Shown piece after piece: positions 18,101 to 25,879 of a stretch of 64,000 bases of DNA. How positions within the stretch are numbered: position 1 is the stretch's first letter; each line of letters opens with the position of its first letter. The stretch comes from Ruminococcus flavefaciens. Lineage in GTDB: Bacteria; Bacillota; Clostridia; Oscillospirales; Ruminococcaceae. Location of the stretch: positions 44,560-108,559 of the forward strand of contig CACWHY010000011.1 in NCBI GenBank assembly GCA_902760805.1. The letters run 5' to 3'. A program made the translations under genes and the position numbers. A model generated the notes under the pieces. That model saw only the letters and a list, made by a program, of their open reading frames with translations. It was not told the origin of the DNA and did no database searches.

Positions 18101-20174
18101 AGCGGTCTGCAACATTGACTCTGCTGTCGTTAAGAGCTTCGCAGTCACGGAATGTGTAATAGTAGTAGTTCACGTTGGGGACAAGCTCTCCGGGCTCGAA
18201 GGGCATATCCAGCTCCTCCAGCTTGTGGCACTTGTAAAATGCCGAGCCGCCGATCTCCTTAACAGAGCCGGGGATATGAGCGACTTTCAGATTTGGAGAA
18301 TCTCCGCAGATATCCGCTGGGATGACCTCTATGCCGTCCTCAAACCATATCTCGGTAAGACCGCTGCCGTAGAAGCAGTTTCCGTCTGTGCTCTTTATGC
18401 TTTTAGGAATAGTGATACTGCTCAGTGCAAAGTCCTTTCCAAAGGCAGTTCTTCCCAGAAATTCAAGGTTTGCAGGAAGATGAACAGCCTCCAGACCGGT
18501 ACACCAGTAGAAAGCGTCGCCGTTTATCTTAGTCACGGAATCGGGGATATTGATGCTTCTCAGGCTCGGACAGTCCCAGAATGCACGGTACTGGATCTCA
18601 TCCAGACCGTCAGGCAGATCGACCTCCCTGAGAGAAGGACAGCTATAGAAAAATCTGCTTGGGATAAAGGTGTTGCCCTCAGCGAAGGTAACTGTTTCCA
18701 GCGCTTCGCAGGCATGGAACGTATACTCACCGTTGTTGAAGGTGAGCCCGGCAGGGACAGTGACTTCCTTCAGAGCATCATCATGATAGAATACATAATT
18801 ACCAAGCTCACAGCCATTTTCCGGGATATGCAGGTCAGTCAGCGACTTACAGTACTGGAATGCCTGTCCTCCGATCTTTTTGACTGTATCAGGGATATGG
18901 ATAGTTTCGATACCTGTGCAGTTAGCGAAGGCATAGCTGCCTATGGTGGTCAGGTTTGCAGGCCAGTTGATAGTTTTGAGAGCCTCTGCGTTTTGGAACA
19001 TAGACTCCGGTATCTCAGTGCGGTCTCCTTCAAAGCTGAGCGTTTCCACGCCGGAATATGAGATAACATTAGAGCCGGCGGTTATCTGGGCAGGGAGCGT
19101 GAACTCCTTGATAGCCTTATCATAGTTGAAAAGGTTGTTTCCCAGATCGGTCACGGAATCAGGGATATTCAGCGTTGTGACCACAGAGCTTGCACACAGG
19201 CTGCTTGGTATCTTTTCCATGCCGTCGGCAATGGTGACGGTCTCAACATAGGACTTCTCAAAAGGCGACCATGTTTCGGTGAGGGTCGAAGGAACAGTTA
19301 CCTCCTTCAGCTTTTCGCAGCCGTTGAAAAGATACATTCCAAGATGCTCCAGGCCCTCATTCAGCTCCACCTTTTCAAGAGAGGTACAGGTATGGAAAAC
19401 TTCATTTCCAAGAGTTTTCACAGTAGAGGGGAGTTTTATCTCAGTAAGCCCGTCACAGCTCTCAAAGGCGTTTTTTTCGATAGTTTCAAGCCCCTCCGGC
19501 AGGTCAATGGTGGTGAAAGCATCACTGCCATAGAAAGCGCACCATTCGATAGTCTTTACGCTCGAAGGAAGGTCGATGTCGGTAAGTGCGTCAGCATCTC
19601 CGAATGCACGGTAGCCGACTGTGGTAACGGAATCAGGAACGACCACCTTGGTCAGCTTGTCCTGATATACGCACAGATAATCCGGTACAGCCTCGATCCC
19701 GTCCTCCAGGATGATCGTTTCCAGAGGTGTATCAGCAAAGGAGTTCCTTCCGCCTATGCCGTAGTAGCTTCCGCAGGAGATACCGTCCTTCTTGAGAGTC
19801 TTTGGGAGAGTTATCTCCTTCAGTGAAGGGTTGCTGCTCAATGCCCATACGCCCATGGATTCCAGACCTGAGGGCAGATCAATGGAGGTGAGCAGGGGCA
19901 TATTGTTCAGGGAGCTTTGTCCCAGCCTGGTGACGGTCCTGCCCTCAATGGTGTCCGGCACGTCCAGAGAGGTAACGGTCTCCTTATCGCCGGTCCAGCC
20001 GGTGATCGTGACGGCCTCGTCGGTGATCTCGTAGGTAAAGCCGTCCGCAGTCTCGCCGGTTATGGGGTCGGCGGCTTTTGCGGTCAGCTCAAAGACCCCT
20101 GCCGGGAAGTAGACAAGTCCGGCACTGGCAGTCATTGCAGCAGCGGTAATGGCAGAGAATAATCGTTTTTTCAT
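15195..20174 (-). CDS. Large BspA-type leucine-rich repeat protein with dockerin
   Basis: 1659 residues from the ATG at 20174, chosen because GGAGGTG lies 6 bp upstream. Signal peptide 1-34. About residues 40-670: roughly twenty-five LRR_5/BspA repeats (pattern LPDGLxxIxxxAFxxCxxL). Then several beta-rich modules (about 680-1050), a helical region (about 1180-1290) with a Gly/Ala hydrophobic stretch (AGAIAIAGGAAILPELLAV), a carboxypeptidase-regulatory-like domain (GWFAWDVPEGMWKI), a beta module and a C-terminal dockerin (DVNYDGYIDASDAS, DVNFDDFVDASDAS). No catalytic domain is recognised; it may bind carbohydrate, host or partner proteins on the cellulosome. It has its own promoter. Confidence 0.88.
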   Translation of the reverse strand: MKKRLFSAITAAAMTASAGLVYFPAGVFELTAKAADPITGETADGFTYEITDEAVTITGWTGDKETVTSLDVPDTIEGRTVTRLGQSSLNNMPLLTSIDLPSGLESMGVWALSSNPSLKEITLPKTLKKDGISCGSYYGIGGRNSFADTPLETIILEDGIEAVPDYLCVYQDKLTKVVVPDSVTTVGYRAFGDADALTDIDLPSSVKTIEWCAFYGSDAFTTIDLPEGLETIEKNAFESCDGLTEIKLPSTVKTLGNEVFHTCTSLEKVELNEGLEHLGMYLFNGCEKLKEVTVPSTLTETWSPFEKSYVETVTIADGMEKIPSSLCASSVVTTLNIPDSVTDLGNNLFNYDKAIKEFTLPAQITAGSNVISYSGVETLSFEGDRTEIPESMFQNAEALKTINWPANLTTIGSYAFANCTGIETIHIPDTVKKIGGQAFQYCKSLTDLHIPENGCELGNYVFYHDDALKEVTVPAGLTFNNGEYTFHACEALETVTFAEGNTFIPSRFFYSCPSLREVDLPDGLDEIQYRAFWDCPSLRSINIPDSVTKINGDAFYWCTGLEAVHLPANLEFLGRTAFGKDFALSSITIPKSIKSTDGNCFYGSGLTEIWFEDGIEVIPADICGDSPNLKVAHIPGSVKEIGGSAFYKCHKLEELDMPFEPGELVPNVNYYYYTFRDCEALNDSRVNVADRSNSFINRVETSVGENGLINYTVYYKLNPTFDDLFEKGSIYVSTNSGNPIAKRSFTSDDTEGVEYSHYFTLDPNETEGIFRFSTVPEPGADISVNAYLNVTYNNSYREFADPILVDNYAVAQGAVTMKAPQKAVLRDGVSLINVVGYVHGSDDVTIFADGVEAASLTAIKYSGKFKGTIEIQAEEGQQIVLYAQSGNNKSELRTVECTENTVNIEKVLLTHYTHDFVVDDLTDVFTVGASPHITLNPSHPLNFEVTLSHNDLLAVYVSSTVNGQESDIPLTFDEESGTWKGEGFFDTRVPGTLNINVIPETSSAMVENRGGTAYIDGHKFLETEDDQKAPDISDDLLALSKTTVEGDEDTVIAAFDVSETMDESAGFVHAETREKTLVMGGTEVTPEDVMADPESFGFVMSPMTYKDGKGEIHHYLVKIITDGDEMMDILGNIPLPEEQGASGGNKTEVKEDPYKDVKDGSLGNRVLNWIADWGKSSDTVSKCTSGSICIDMPASWAVGPRDDAAYDFTVNATTETEKGLLTELMKAKDAKLSKELGLKVTKYSKGLDRVNNTLTYLEVANQGAGMVGEIRDIINSKDPRVQKHENELLAVSVGTTMSKATLTIVGGSLVAEAFAAGAIAIAGGAAILPELLAVGAVVATVWAAGKVIDGVSSWLKGLIIGDAKVGNDGDISYLIDPSGIAYEFLPSNPIKGATAEIYYKDEDGNEVLWNAVDYEQLNPQITDSAGWFAWDVPEGMWKIKLTAEGYESTESEWLPVLPVQVNIDLNMKSVSPAEIKSAEYNSTRATVTFTRHMQDETLTGDSLFLTGADGTVIPAKVKAVKEEGNSTGCSITYTLTPIETTDLAGASVNITADALSYAGTASGSAVKLLTQGEESGPNPEDGDLGDVNYDGYIDASDASVVLAEYAATQTGAAPTLDKAIADVNFDDFVDASDASTILQYYAYTQTGGTSSMREFLASA

Positions 20175-20221
20175 ATACAACACCTCCAAATAATTCAACT
20201 TTATACGGTTTAATATGTATC

Positions 20222-20250
20222 ATTATACCATATTTCTTTTGTAAAATCAA
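20222..20250 (-). promoter_or_regulatory. Promoter of the LRR-dockerin gene
   Basis: Minus strand: TTGATT, 17-bp spacer, TATAAT. It is divergent from, and only 20 bp away from, the promoter at 20271. Confidence 0.7.
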
Positions 20251-20270
20251 TAAATGTCACAAAAGAGTCA

Positions 20271-20299
20271 TTGACAAATAATATGTCATATGGTATCAT
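20271..20299 (+). promoter_or_regulatory. Promoter of the tandem-HTH regulator gene
   Basis: TTGACA, 17-bp spacer, TATCAT. Four TGTCA/TGACA-like motifs lie between 20254 and 20290, including a TATGTCATA near-palindrome; they could be regulator sites shared by both divergent promoters. Confidence 0.7.
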
Positions 20300-20317
20300 A
20301 GCTGTGGAGGTGCTGCT

Positions 20318-21703
20318 ATGCTAAGTGAAAGGATCACGCTCGTAATGAGCGTTTTGAATGCAGAAAATGCCGATATTGCACAGATCGCAGGCTTCGATCA
20401 GTCCAACGTCAGCCGTATGAGGAGCGGCGCCAGGATCCCTCCGAAAAACGGTACAAGTATCGGTAAGTTCGTGGACGCCGCTATAGATCTTGCCCTAAAA
20501 ACAGGCAAGGGCGAGGCTTTATGCAAGGCCGTGGGCTACGACGGGGAGTTCTCCCGTGAGAGCTTCCGCAGCAGTCTGCTGGAATGGCTCTATGAGGACA
20601 GCGGTCTGCCTGAGTCACAAATGCTGCTCCCAGATCCGGAGGCCGGGATATATTTCAGCAAAAAGCTGAGCACCCTCATGGACACCGTGGGGATCTCCAA
20701 CGTGAAGCTCAGCAAGGCCGTCAGCATCGACCCTTCATACCTGAGCCGTATGCGTACAGGAAAGCATCTTCCCAAAGAGAACTCAAAGGTGCTAGAGCGG
20801 ATCTGTGACGTGCTCATCCGGCGAACTATCGACAAAAACGAGCTGTGGAAGCTCTCTGAGGCGGTGAATATCCCCGAGAAGCACCTGGCGGCTCAGCCAA
20901 GACTGCTGGCGGAGTGGCTCCTCAGCAGCAAGGAGACCGCCTACCGTGCGCCGGTGGGACAGCTCATCGAAAAGATCGGCGCCATGGATCAGCTTCGGCA
21001 GGTGCCTATCCCTCCGCCGCCGACTGATGTACTGCTTTCCGCAGAGACCGATGATTCTCGGGAATACCTGGGCATTTCCGGCCTGCAAAAAGCCGTTATA
21101 CGCTTCCTTTGGAACAACGCTAAGTCCGGCGGTGAGCTGCTTTTGTACTCAGACCAGAGCATGAGCTGGATGAGCGGCAGCTACAAGAGGATCTGGCTCT
21201 CCCTTATGGCGGAGGTGGTGAAAAAAGGCGTCAAGATCAAGATCATCCACAACATCGACAGGAGCTCCTCCGAAATGCTGGAGGCGATTTCCAGCTGGCT
21301 GCCCCTGTACATGACAGGCCAGATCGAGCCCTACTACTGCATGAGAAGAAAGGGCGAGCGCTTTGCCGCCACATTCTTCATGGCAAAGGACCAGGCCTGC
21401 ATCACGGGCTGCTGCGTGGCAGGCTTCGAGAATGACTGCGCCTACAGCTACATCACCGACAAAAAGCGGCTAACGGCCTTGCAGAGCCAGTTTGAGAACA
21501 TTCTTGCGGACAGCCGTCCCCTTGTGCAGATCAGCCGGGATGTGCCTGCGCCCTCAAAAAACGGCCTCATAAAGACCATTGACGGCGTCCGAATGGATAT
21601 CTCCGAGAAGAAGGCTGTCCTCAGCAAGCTGACTTCTCCCACCTGCTCCTTCCACTTCGATCACCCGCTGCTGTTGGGAGCGTTCAGACACTTCATTTTG
21701 TAA
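20318..21703 (+). CDS. Regulator with two HTH domains and an unrecognised C-terminal domain
   Basis: 461 residues; GGAGGTG 6 bp upstream. Two HTH-like units occur in one chain: residues 18-45 (DIAQIAGFDQSNVSRMRSG) and about 128-155 (VKLSKAVSIDPSYLSRMRTG), which share the SRMR-G ending and so look like an internal duplication. After a linker (PIPPPPTD), residues about 245-400 form a mixed alpha/beta domain (KAVIRFLWN, VKIKIIHNIDRS, WLPLYMTGQIEPYY). This reminds me of the PLD-like/TrmB-type C-terminal domains, but I cannot assign it. It is transcribed divergently from the LRR-dockerin gene, which it might control. Confidence 0.65.
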   Translation: MLSERITLVMSVLNAENADIAQIAGFDQSNVSRMRSGARIPPKNGTSIGKFVDAAIDLALKTGKGEALCKAVGYDGEFSRESFRSSLLEWLYEDSGLPESQMLLPDPEAGIYFSKKLSTLMDTVGISNVKLSKAVSIDPSYLSRMRTGKHLPKENSKVLERICDVLIRRTIDKNELWKLSEAVNIPEKHLAAQPRLLAEWLLSSKETAYRAPVGQLIEKIGAMDQLRQVPIPPPPTDVLLSAETDDSREYLGISGLQKAVIRFLWNNAKSGGELLLYSDQSMSWMSGSYKRIWLSLMAEVVKKGVKIKIIHNIDRSSSEMLEAISSWLPLYMTGQIEPYYCMRRKGERFAATFFMAKDQACITGCCVAGFENDCAYSYITDKKRLTALQSQFENILADSRPLVQISRDVPAPSKNGLIKTIDGVRMDISEKKAVLSKLTSPTCSFHFDHPLLLGAFRHFIL

Positions 21704-21805
21704 ACAGAGGATCGGCACATGAACGACAAGCTATTCAAGCGCACAGCTGCCCTTGGAATATCTCGAGGAAGAATCCAGCTCTGCGCAGAAAGGAAATGGA
21801 GAACT

Positions 21806-22336
21806 ATGAAGATCATCGCCATAAGCGCCGTGACCGGCGGCGGAAAGACCACCGTTGTGAACGAGGCCTGCTTTCTCCTAAAACGGGCGGCTGCGCTGTA
21901 TTTCGACGCCTACTCCTTTGACGGAGAGGTGGAGGACTTCCCGAAATGGCAGGCTGAGGGGGCTGACGTGAACGTTTGGGATCTTTCCCCTATGAAGGCG
22001 GAGATCGACCAGCTCCTCCAGAGCGGCAAGTACGAATATCTTCTGCTGGACTACCCCTTCGCCTATCAGCACAAAATGCTCCGTGACTATTTGGACTGCT
22101 GCATTTTCATCGACACGCCCCTGGATATGGCGCTTGCAAGGCGTGTCATTCGGGATATGGGGAACTTCTCCACTAGAGAGATCCTCATCGAAATGAAGAC
22201 CTATCTCAACAACGCACGGCCGCTTTTTCTCCAAATGCAGAGTGAACATCTTTCCTCCTGCGACTACATCATCGACGGCTCAAAGCCTCTGGAGGAGATC
22301 GTTGGTGAAGTGGTGGAGATCATACAGCAGCTCTGA
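21806..22336 (+). CDS. P-loop nucleoside/nucleotide kinase-like protein
   Basis: 176 residues from the ATG at 21806, where the P-loop begins (IIAISAVTGGGKTTV); the longer frame from 21719 has no convincing RBS and a non-conserved extension. It has a Walker-B-like LLLDYPFAY, an IDTPLDMALARRVIRD segment resembling the lid region of uridine kinase and related NMP kinases, and a C-terminal helix. Likely an ATP-dependent kinase of a small molecule; the substrate is unclear. It lies 102 bp after the tandem-HTH gene. Confidence 0.68.
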   Translation: MKIIAISAVTGGGKTTVVNEACFLLKRAAALYFDAYSFDGEVEDFPKWQAEGADVNVWDLSPMKAEIDQLLQSGKYEYLLLDYPFAYQHKMLRDYLDCCIFIDTPLDMALARRVIRDMGNFSTREILIEMKTYLNNARPLFLQMQSEHLSSCDYIIDGSKPLEEIVGEVVEIIQQL

Positions 22337-22350
22337 ACATTGCCTGCCCT

Positions 22351-22378
22351 GAAGCTAAAGGCTGCGCTGATATAGAAG
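22351..22378 (+). repeat. Left terminal inverted repeat of cassette A (degenerate)
   Basis: GAAGCTAAAGGCTGC...ATATAGAAG; it matches the left end of cassette B only in the inner ATATAGAAG and scattered outer bases, so it looks decayed. Confidence 0.45.
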
Positions 22379-22386
22379 TTTTATTC

Positions 22387-22421
22387 CATAGTATTTCTGA
22401 TATTCAGTCAGAAGTACTATG
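22387..22421 (+). repeat. Conserved 14-bp inverted repeat in cassette A leader
   Basis: CATAGTATTTCTGA, 7-nt loop, TCAGAAGTACTATG (one G-T wobble). The same arms and loop length occur at 41372-41406. It lies directly upstream of the -35 box. Confidence 0.75.
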
Positions 22422-22430
22422 TAGTTTCTA

Positions 22431-22459
22431 TTGACAGACTTTCAATACTGTGCTATAAT
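22431..22459 (+). promoter_or_regulatory. Cassette A promoter, full consensus
   Basis: TTGACA, 17-bp spacer, TATAAT. The spacer is nearly identical to that of the cassette B promoter at 41416-41444 (GACTTTCAATACTGTGC against GACCTTCAATTCTGTGC). Confidence 0.85.
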
Positions 22460-22498
22460 TGCTACTAACAAAAATCGGAATTTACAGGAGAAATGAAC

Positions 22499-23245
22499 AT
22501 GAAAGTGAAATCAAAGAAGAAAATCATATTATGCTGTTGTATTTCTTTGATACTGCTGTTGTTACTGGCTGCTGTCTGGTTTTTTCAGTTTACGCCTTTA
22601 GGCTATCGGATGTCAGTTCCATACCGCATTTCCTTTGAAAAAGCAGCAGATAATATTTATGTCAACAAGAACTATTCCGGTAATATCAAAGAAGCAATCA
22701 GGCTCACGGAAGATGCATTGGAACGGGACAGAGCATTTTTCGGAGAATTGCAGTGTACCGATACTACGATCATTATTTTCTGCGATGATGATAAACTGCT
22801 TGCAAAGCTTGGCGGAGAAAAAGATACCAGAACTTCCAATTCAAAGAAGAATTACATTTCTGTTTCGGATGAATACATTAATATCGATATAATAGCACAT
22901 GAATTCACTCATGCGGAGCTGCATACCCGCCTGAATATGGATGTCCTGAAAAAAATTCCCACATGGTTTGATGAGGGACTTGCCACGCAGAATGATTATC
23001 GTGAGCAATATGGGCTGGATGCATGGATCGAACAGACCGATAACGGAAAAAATGCACTCCCTCTTGAAGAGATGGATACAGGTTCCGAATTCTATGCAGG
23101 AACAGCAGATGACAGGCGTTTCCGCTATCTGAATGCGAAACATGAGGTCGGTGTTTGGATGGAGACTCATCAGCAGAAAGGGTTGTTAGAATTATTTGAT
23201 AAGCTAAACAACGGCGAGGAGTTTGATACCGCTTATTTCAAATAA
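22499..23245 (+). CDS. Membrane-anchored gluzincin-like metalloprotease (HExxH)
   Basis: 248 residues from the ATG at 22499 (AGGAG 8 bp upstream; the ATG at 22493 is too close). Lysine-rich N terminus, one strong membrane segment (about 9-32), then an extracellular domain with the zinc motif HEFTHAELH (about residue 140) and the downstream WFDEGLA that provides the third ligand Glu in peptidase-MA/gluzincin folds. It should therefore be an active protease on the outer face. It is the cargo of cassette A, noticeably AT-rich (AAA, ATT, AAT codons) relative to flanking genes, which suggests recent acquisition. Target unknown. Confidence 0.75.
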   Translation: MKVKSKKKIILCCCISLILLLLLAAVWFFQFTPLGYRMSVPYRISFEKAADNIYVNKNYSGNIKEAIRLTEDALERDRAFFGELQCTDTTIIIFCDDDKLLAKLGGEKDTRTSNSKKNYISVSDEYINIDIIAHEFTHAELHTRLNMDVLKKIPTWFDEGLATQNDYREQYGLDAWIEQTDNGKNALPLEEMDTGSEFYAGTADDRRFRYLNAKHEVGVWMETHQQKGLLELFDKLNNGEEFDTAYFK

Positions 23246-23276
23246 ATTCTGATTTAGCTTAGTAACAATAAATACT

Positions 23277-23310
23277 ATGCCCCTGAGCACTTTGAAATGC
23301 TCAGGGGCAT
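23277..23310 (+). terminator. Cassette A 3' hairpin
   Basis: Perfect 13-bp stem ATGCCCCTGAGCA/TGCTCAGGGGCAT with an 8-nt loop. No T-run follows, so termination is uncertain. The same stem with a paired A-T to G-C change occurs at 41803-41832. Confidence 0.65.
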
Positions 23311-23312
23311 AA

Positions 23313-23348
23313 CCTCTATATGAGTACCGATCTTAAAGCTCCGGGGCT
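23313..23348 (+). repeat. Right terminal inverted repeat of cassette A
   Basis: CCTCTATATGAGTACCG...AAAGCTCCGGGGC. Its reverse complement matches the left end of cassette B (CGGTACTCATATAGA), i.e. the same terminal repeat in opposite orientation. Confidence 0.6.
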
Positions 23349-23400
23349 TTTATTTTGCCGGAGAACTGTCGTTTTCTGCACCTTTTGTGCAGATAATGAG

Positions 23401-23429
23401 TTGAATGATCCTTGAATTTATGATATGAT
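23401..23429 (+). promoter_or_regulatory. Promoter of the GH43-dockerin gene
   Basis: TTGAAT, 17-bp spacer, TATGAT, 45 bp before the ATG. Confidence 0.6.
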
Positions 23430-23473
23430 CTAACTGGGAAATTATCGTTACTTAGATGTAAAGGAGGATCAGA

Positions 23474-25534
23474 ATGAAAAAAACTCTCAGATCAGCAGCA
23501 GCTCTCATGGCAGCCGCAGCACTGGCTCTCAGCTCAGCTCCGGCGGCAGCAAGGGCGGACAACCCTCTCGTCCAGACCAGCTACACCTCGGACCCTGCTC
23601 CGCTTGTGTATGACGGCGTGTTCTATATGTACACTGGCCACGACGCTGACGGCGCTAAGGACTACGTCATGCCCGACTGGAAGTGCTTCTCGTCCACGGA
23701 TATGCAGAACTGGACTGACCACGGCACTATACTGCCGGAGTCCACTTTCGCCTGGGCCGGTGAGAACTCCGCCTGGGCTGCTCAGTGTATCGAGCGTGAC
23801 GGAAAGTTCTATATGTACGTTACCGTTGTGCCGAAAAACGGCGGCGGACGAGCTATCGGTGTGGCCGTGGCGGACTCCCCTATCGGCCCCTTCAAGGACG
23901 CTCTGGGGAAGCCTCTCTGCGGACCGGACTGGGCCTTCATCGACCCCACTGTCTTTATTGACAACGACGGTCAGGCCTATCTGTATTTCGGCAACCCTAA
24001 CCCCTACTACGTCAAGCTCAACAAGGATATGATCTCGTACTCCGGCAGCGTCACCAAGGTGGACATGACGCCGGAGGGCTTCGGCTCCAAGGCTGACGGA
24101 AGCAGGATGTACGTTGAGGGGCCTTGGTTCTACAGGCGTGGAGATCTGTACTACCTGCTGTATGCGGCAAACGGTATCCCCGAGAATATCGCCTATTCTA
24201 CAGCTCCCGGACCTACCGGTCCCTGGACATACCGTGGGGTCATCATGCCCTCTGAGGGACGCAGCTTCACCAACCACTGCGGCATTGTTGACTATGAGGG
24301 ACACTCATACTTCGCCTATCACAACGGCGACCTTCCCGGCGGAAACGGCTTCCAGCGCTCAGTCTGCGTGGAGGAGTTCACCTACAACGCCGACGGAACT
24401 ATCCCAACCATAAAAATGAGCAAGTCCGGTCCTGCCCAGCTCCGCCCACTTGACCCGTTCCAGAAAACAGAGGCCGAGTGCTTCTGCTGGGAGGAGGGCA
24501 TCGAGACCGAGAGCTGCTCTGAGGGCGGACTGAACATTGCCAACATTGAAAACGGCGACTACATCAAGATCAAGGGCGTGGACTTCGGTGACGGCGCTGA
24601 CACCTTCACCGCAAGCGTGGCTTCGGCTACCTCCGGCGGAAAGATCGAGCTGCGCATCGACAAGGCTGACGGCGAGCTCATCGGCACCTGCGACGTGCCC
24701 GGCACCGACGGCTGGCAGAGCTGGCAGGAGGTCAGCACTCAGGTGGAGGTCTCCGGCCAGCACGACCTGTACATGAAGTTCACCGGCGAAAGCGGCTTCC
24801 TTTTCAACGTGGACTGGTGGAAATTCTCCGGCGCAGGGGCTCCTGTCCTGGAGGAGGGCGTGCTCTTCCACAGCACCTTTGAGCGCTCCCTGGACAGCTG
24901 GAGCGGCAGAGGCGGCGTCAGTGTGGAGCGCTCCGCAGATGCCTTCGCAAAGGGCGAAAAGTCCGCATTTGTCTCCGGCAGAACAGGCGCCTGGCAGGGC
25001 GTTATCAGGAAGCTGAGCAAGGACTTCCAGCCCGGAGAGAGCTACAGCTTCAGCGCTATGGCCATGTCCCCTGAGGAGGACACCAAATTCCACCTGACCC
25101 TTCAGTACACCCTGGGCGAGGACGTTATCTACAAGAAGATCGACAGCTCTCTCGCTCCCGCCGGCCAGTGGGTGCAGCTTTGCGGAAACGACTTCCAGCT
25201 CCCTGAGGATGCTCAGGATATGTACGTTTATGTGGAGACCGATGAGGGCGATGAGGACTTCTACGCCGACGAGCTGATCGGAGCTGTTTCCGGCACCGAC
25301 CTTGCAGAGCCGGAGCTGATCTACGCTCTCCCCGGTGACGTTGACCAGAACGGCAGGATCAGCGTTTTCGATCTGATCTGCGCAAAGGAGGGCTACACAG
25401 AGGGCTTCTCCTCGCCAAGAAGGAGCAAGTCAGCCGACACCGACGGCAACGGAGAGGTCGTCCTTAACGATCTTGTGCTCTTGCAGAGATACCTTCTGGG
25501 CAGCATCTCTGCTTTCCCTGACAGCATGAACTGA
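23474..25534 (+). CDS. GH43 enzyme with CBM6-like and CBM22/4-like modules and dockerin
   Basis: 686 residues; RBS AAGGAGG. Signal peptide 1-28. GH43 five-bladed propeller (about 32-330): catalytic base in TSDPAP, the pKa-modulating Asp in FIDPTVF, acid Glu in YVEGPW. Then a CBM6-like sandwich (about 333-470, ending NVDWWKFSG), a CBM22/CBM4-like module (about 480-615, HSTFERSLDSWSGRGG) and a dockerin (about 622-680; DVDQNGRISVFD, DTDGNGEVVLND). The arrangement fits arabinofuranosidase/xylosidase action on arabinoxylan within a cellulosome. Own promoter and terminator. The order of its dockerin half-repeats is opposite to that of the protein at 38754. Confidence 0.92.
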   Translation: MKKTLRSAAALMAAAALALSSAPAAARADNPLVQTSYTSDPAPLVYDGVFYMYTGHDADGAKDYVMPDWKCFSSTDMQNWTDHGTILPESTFAWAGENSAWAAQCIERDGKFYMYVTVVPKNGGGRAIGVAVADSPIGPFKDALGKPLCGPDWAFIDPTVFIDNDGQAYLYFGNPNPYYVKLNKDMISYSGSVTKVDMTPEGFGSKADGSRMYVEGPWFYRRGDLYYLLYAANGIPENIAYSTAPGPTGPWTYRGVIMPSEGRSFTNHCGIVDYEGHSYFAYHNGDLPGGNGFQRSVCVEEFTYNADGTIPTIKMSKSGPAQLRPLDPFQKTEAECFCWEEGIETESCSEGGLNIANIENGDYIKIKGVDFGDGADTFTASVASATSGGKIELRIDKADGELIGTCDVPGTDGWQSWQEVSTQVEVSGQHDLYMKFTGESGFLFNVDWWKFSGAGAPVLEEGVLFHSTFERSLDSWSGRGGVSVERSADAFAKGEKSAFVSGRTGAWQGVIRKLSKDFQPGESYSFSAMAMSPEEDTKFHLTLQYTLGEDVIYKKIDSSLAPAGQWVQLCGNDFQLPEDAQDMYVYVETDEGDEDFYADELIGAVSGTDLAEPELIYALPGDVDQNGRISVFDLICAKEGYTEGFSSPRRSKSADTDGNGEVVLNDLVLLQRYLLGSISAFPDSMN

Positions 25535-25539
25535 ACAGC

Positions 25540-25569
25540 AAAAGGCAGTCCTTGTGGCTGCCTTTTTTT
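25540..25569 (+). terminator. Rho-independent terminator of the GH43-dockerin gene
   Basis: AAAGGCAG, 9-nt loop, CTGCCTTTTTTT. Confidence 0.85.
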
Positions 25570-25659
25570 GATATTTCTTCATTATTCAACGGTTTTTTGT
25601 TGAACGGAGCAGCTTTTTGTACCCCTTATGAGGCCATTTTTTTCCAAAGGAGAATGAAC

Positions 25660-25878
25660 ATGAAAGCAATTCTTACCGAAAAGTTTATCCGCTATCAGAA
25701 CGGAAAGGCTGTTATCCGTGCAGAGATAGCAGCCGACCTTTTCTCAGATCTTCCTGATAACGGCCAGATCGGCGGCTGCGTCCTGGACATGGGTTCTATC
25801 GCATGGGTGATCAGCACCGGAAAGCTCTACGGGCTCAGCTCCACCGGACAGTGGATCTGCCAGACGGAGGGCGAGTGA
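25660..25878 (+). CDS. Small phage-like protein, 72 aa
   Basis: Start at the ATG 25660 with AAAGGAG 7 bp upstream; the ATG at 25654 is too close to it. The 72 residues alternate polar and hydrophobic stretches without a membrane segment (AEIAADLFSDLPDNG, GSIAWVISTGKLYGL). The short beta-rich C-terminal half resembles small structural proteins found next to phage fibre genes. First of three tightly packed genes; the next begins 2 bp after its stop. No firm family. Confidence 0.55.
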   Translation: MKAILTEKFIRYQNGKAVIRAEIAADLFSDLPDNGQIGGCVLDMGSIAWVISTGKLYGLSSTGQWICQTEGE

Positions 25879-25879
25879 T

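Larger units (their letters stand above)
22351..23348 (+). mobile_element. Single-gene cassette A (HExxH protein cargo)
   Basis: Both flanks of the gene at 22499-23245 match the flanks of the unrelated gene at 41480-41767. The 5' side shares ATATAGAAGT, a 14-bp inverted repeat, a full promoter and AAATCGGAATTTA before the start. The 3' side shares TAAATTCTGATTTA at the stop, a GCCCCTGAGC hairpin and CTATATG-GTA-CCG. The outer ends face each other as inverted repeats, clearer in cassette B. The cargo is visibly more AT-rich than its neighbours. No transposase is present. Confidence 0.6.

Noticed and set aside
22351-23348. Integron-type cassette
   Set aside because: No attC-like core sites or integron integrase are seen, and each cassette brings its own consensus promoter and inverted ends, unlike integron cassettes.
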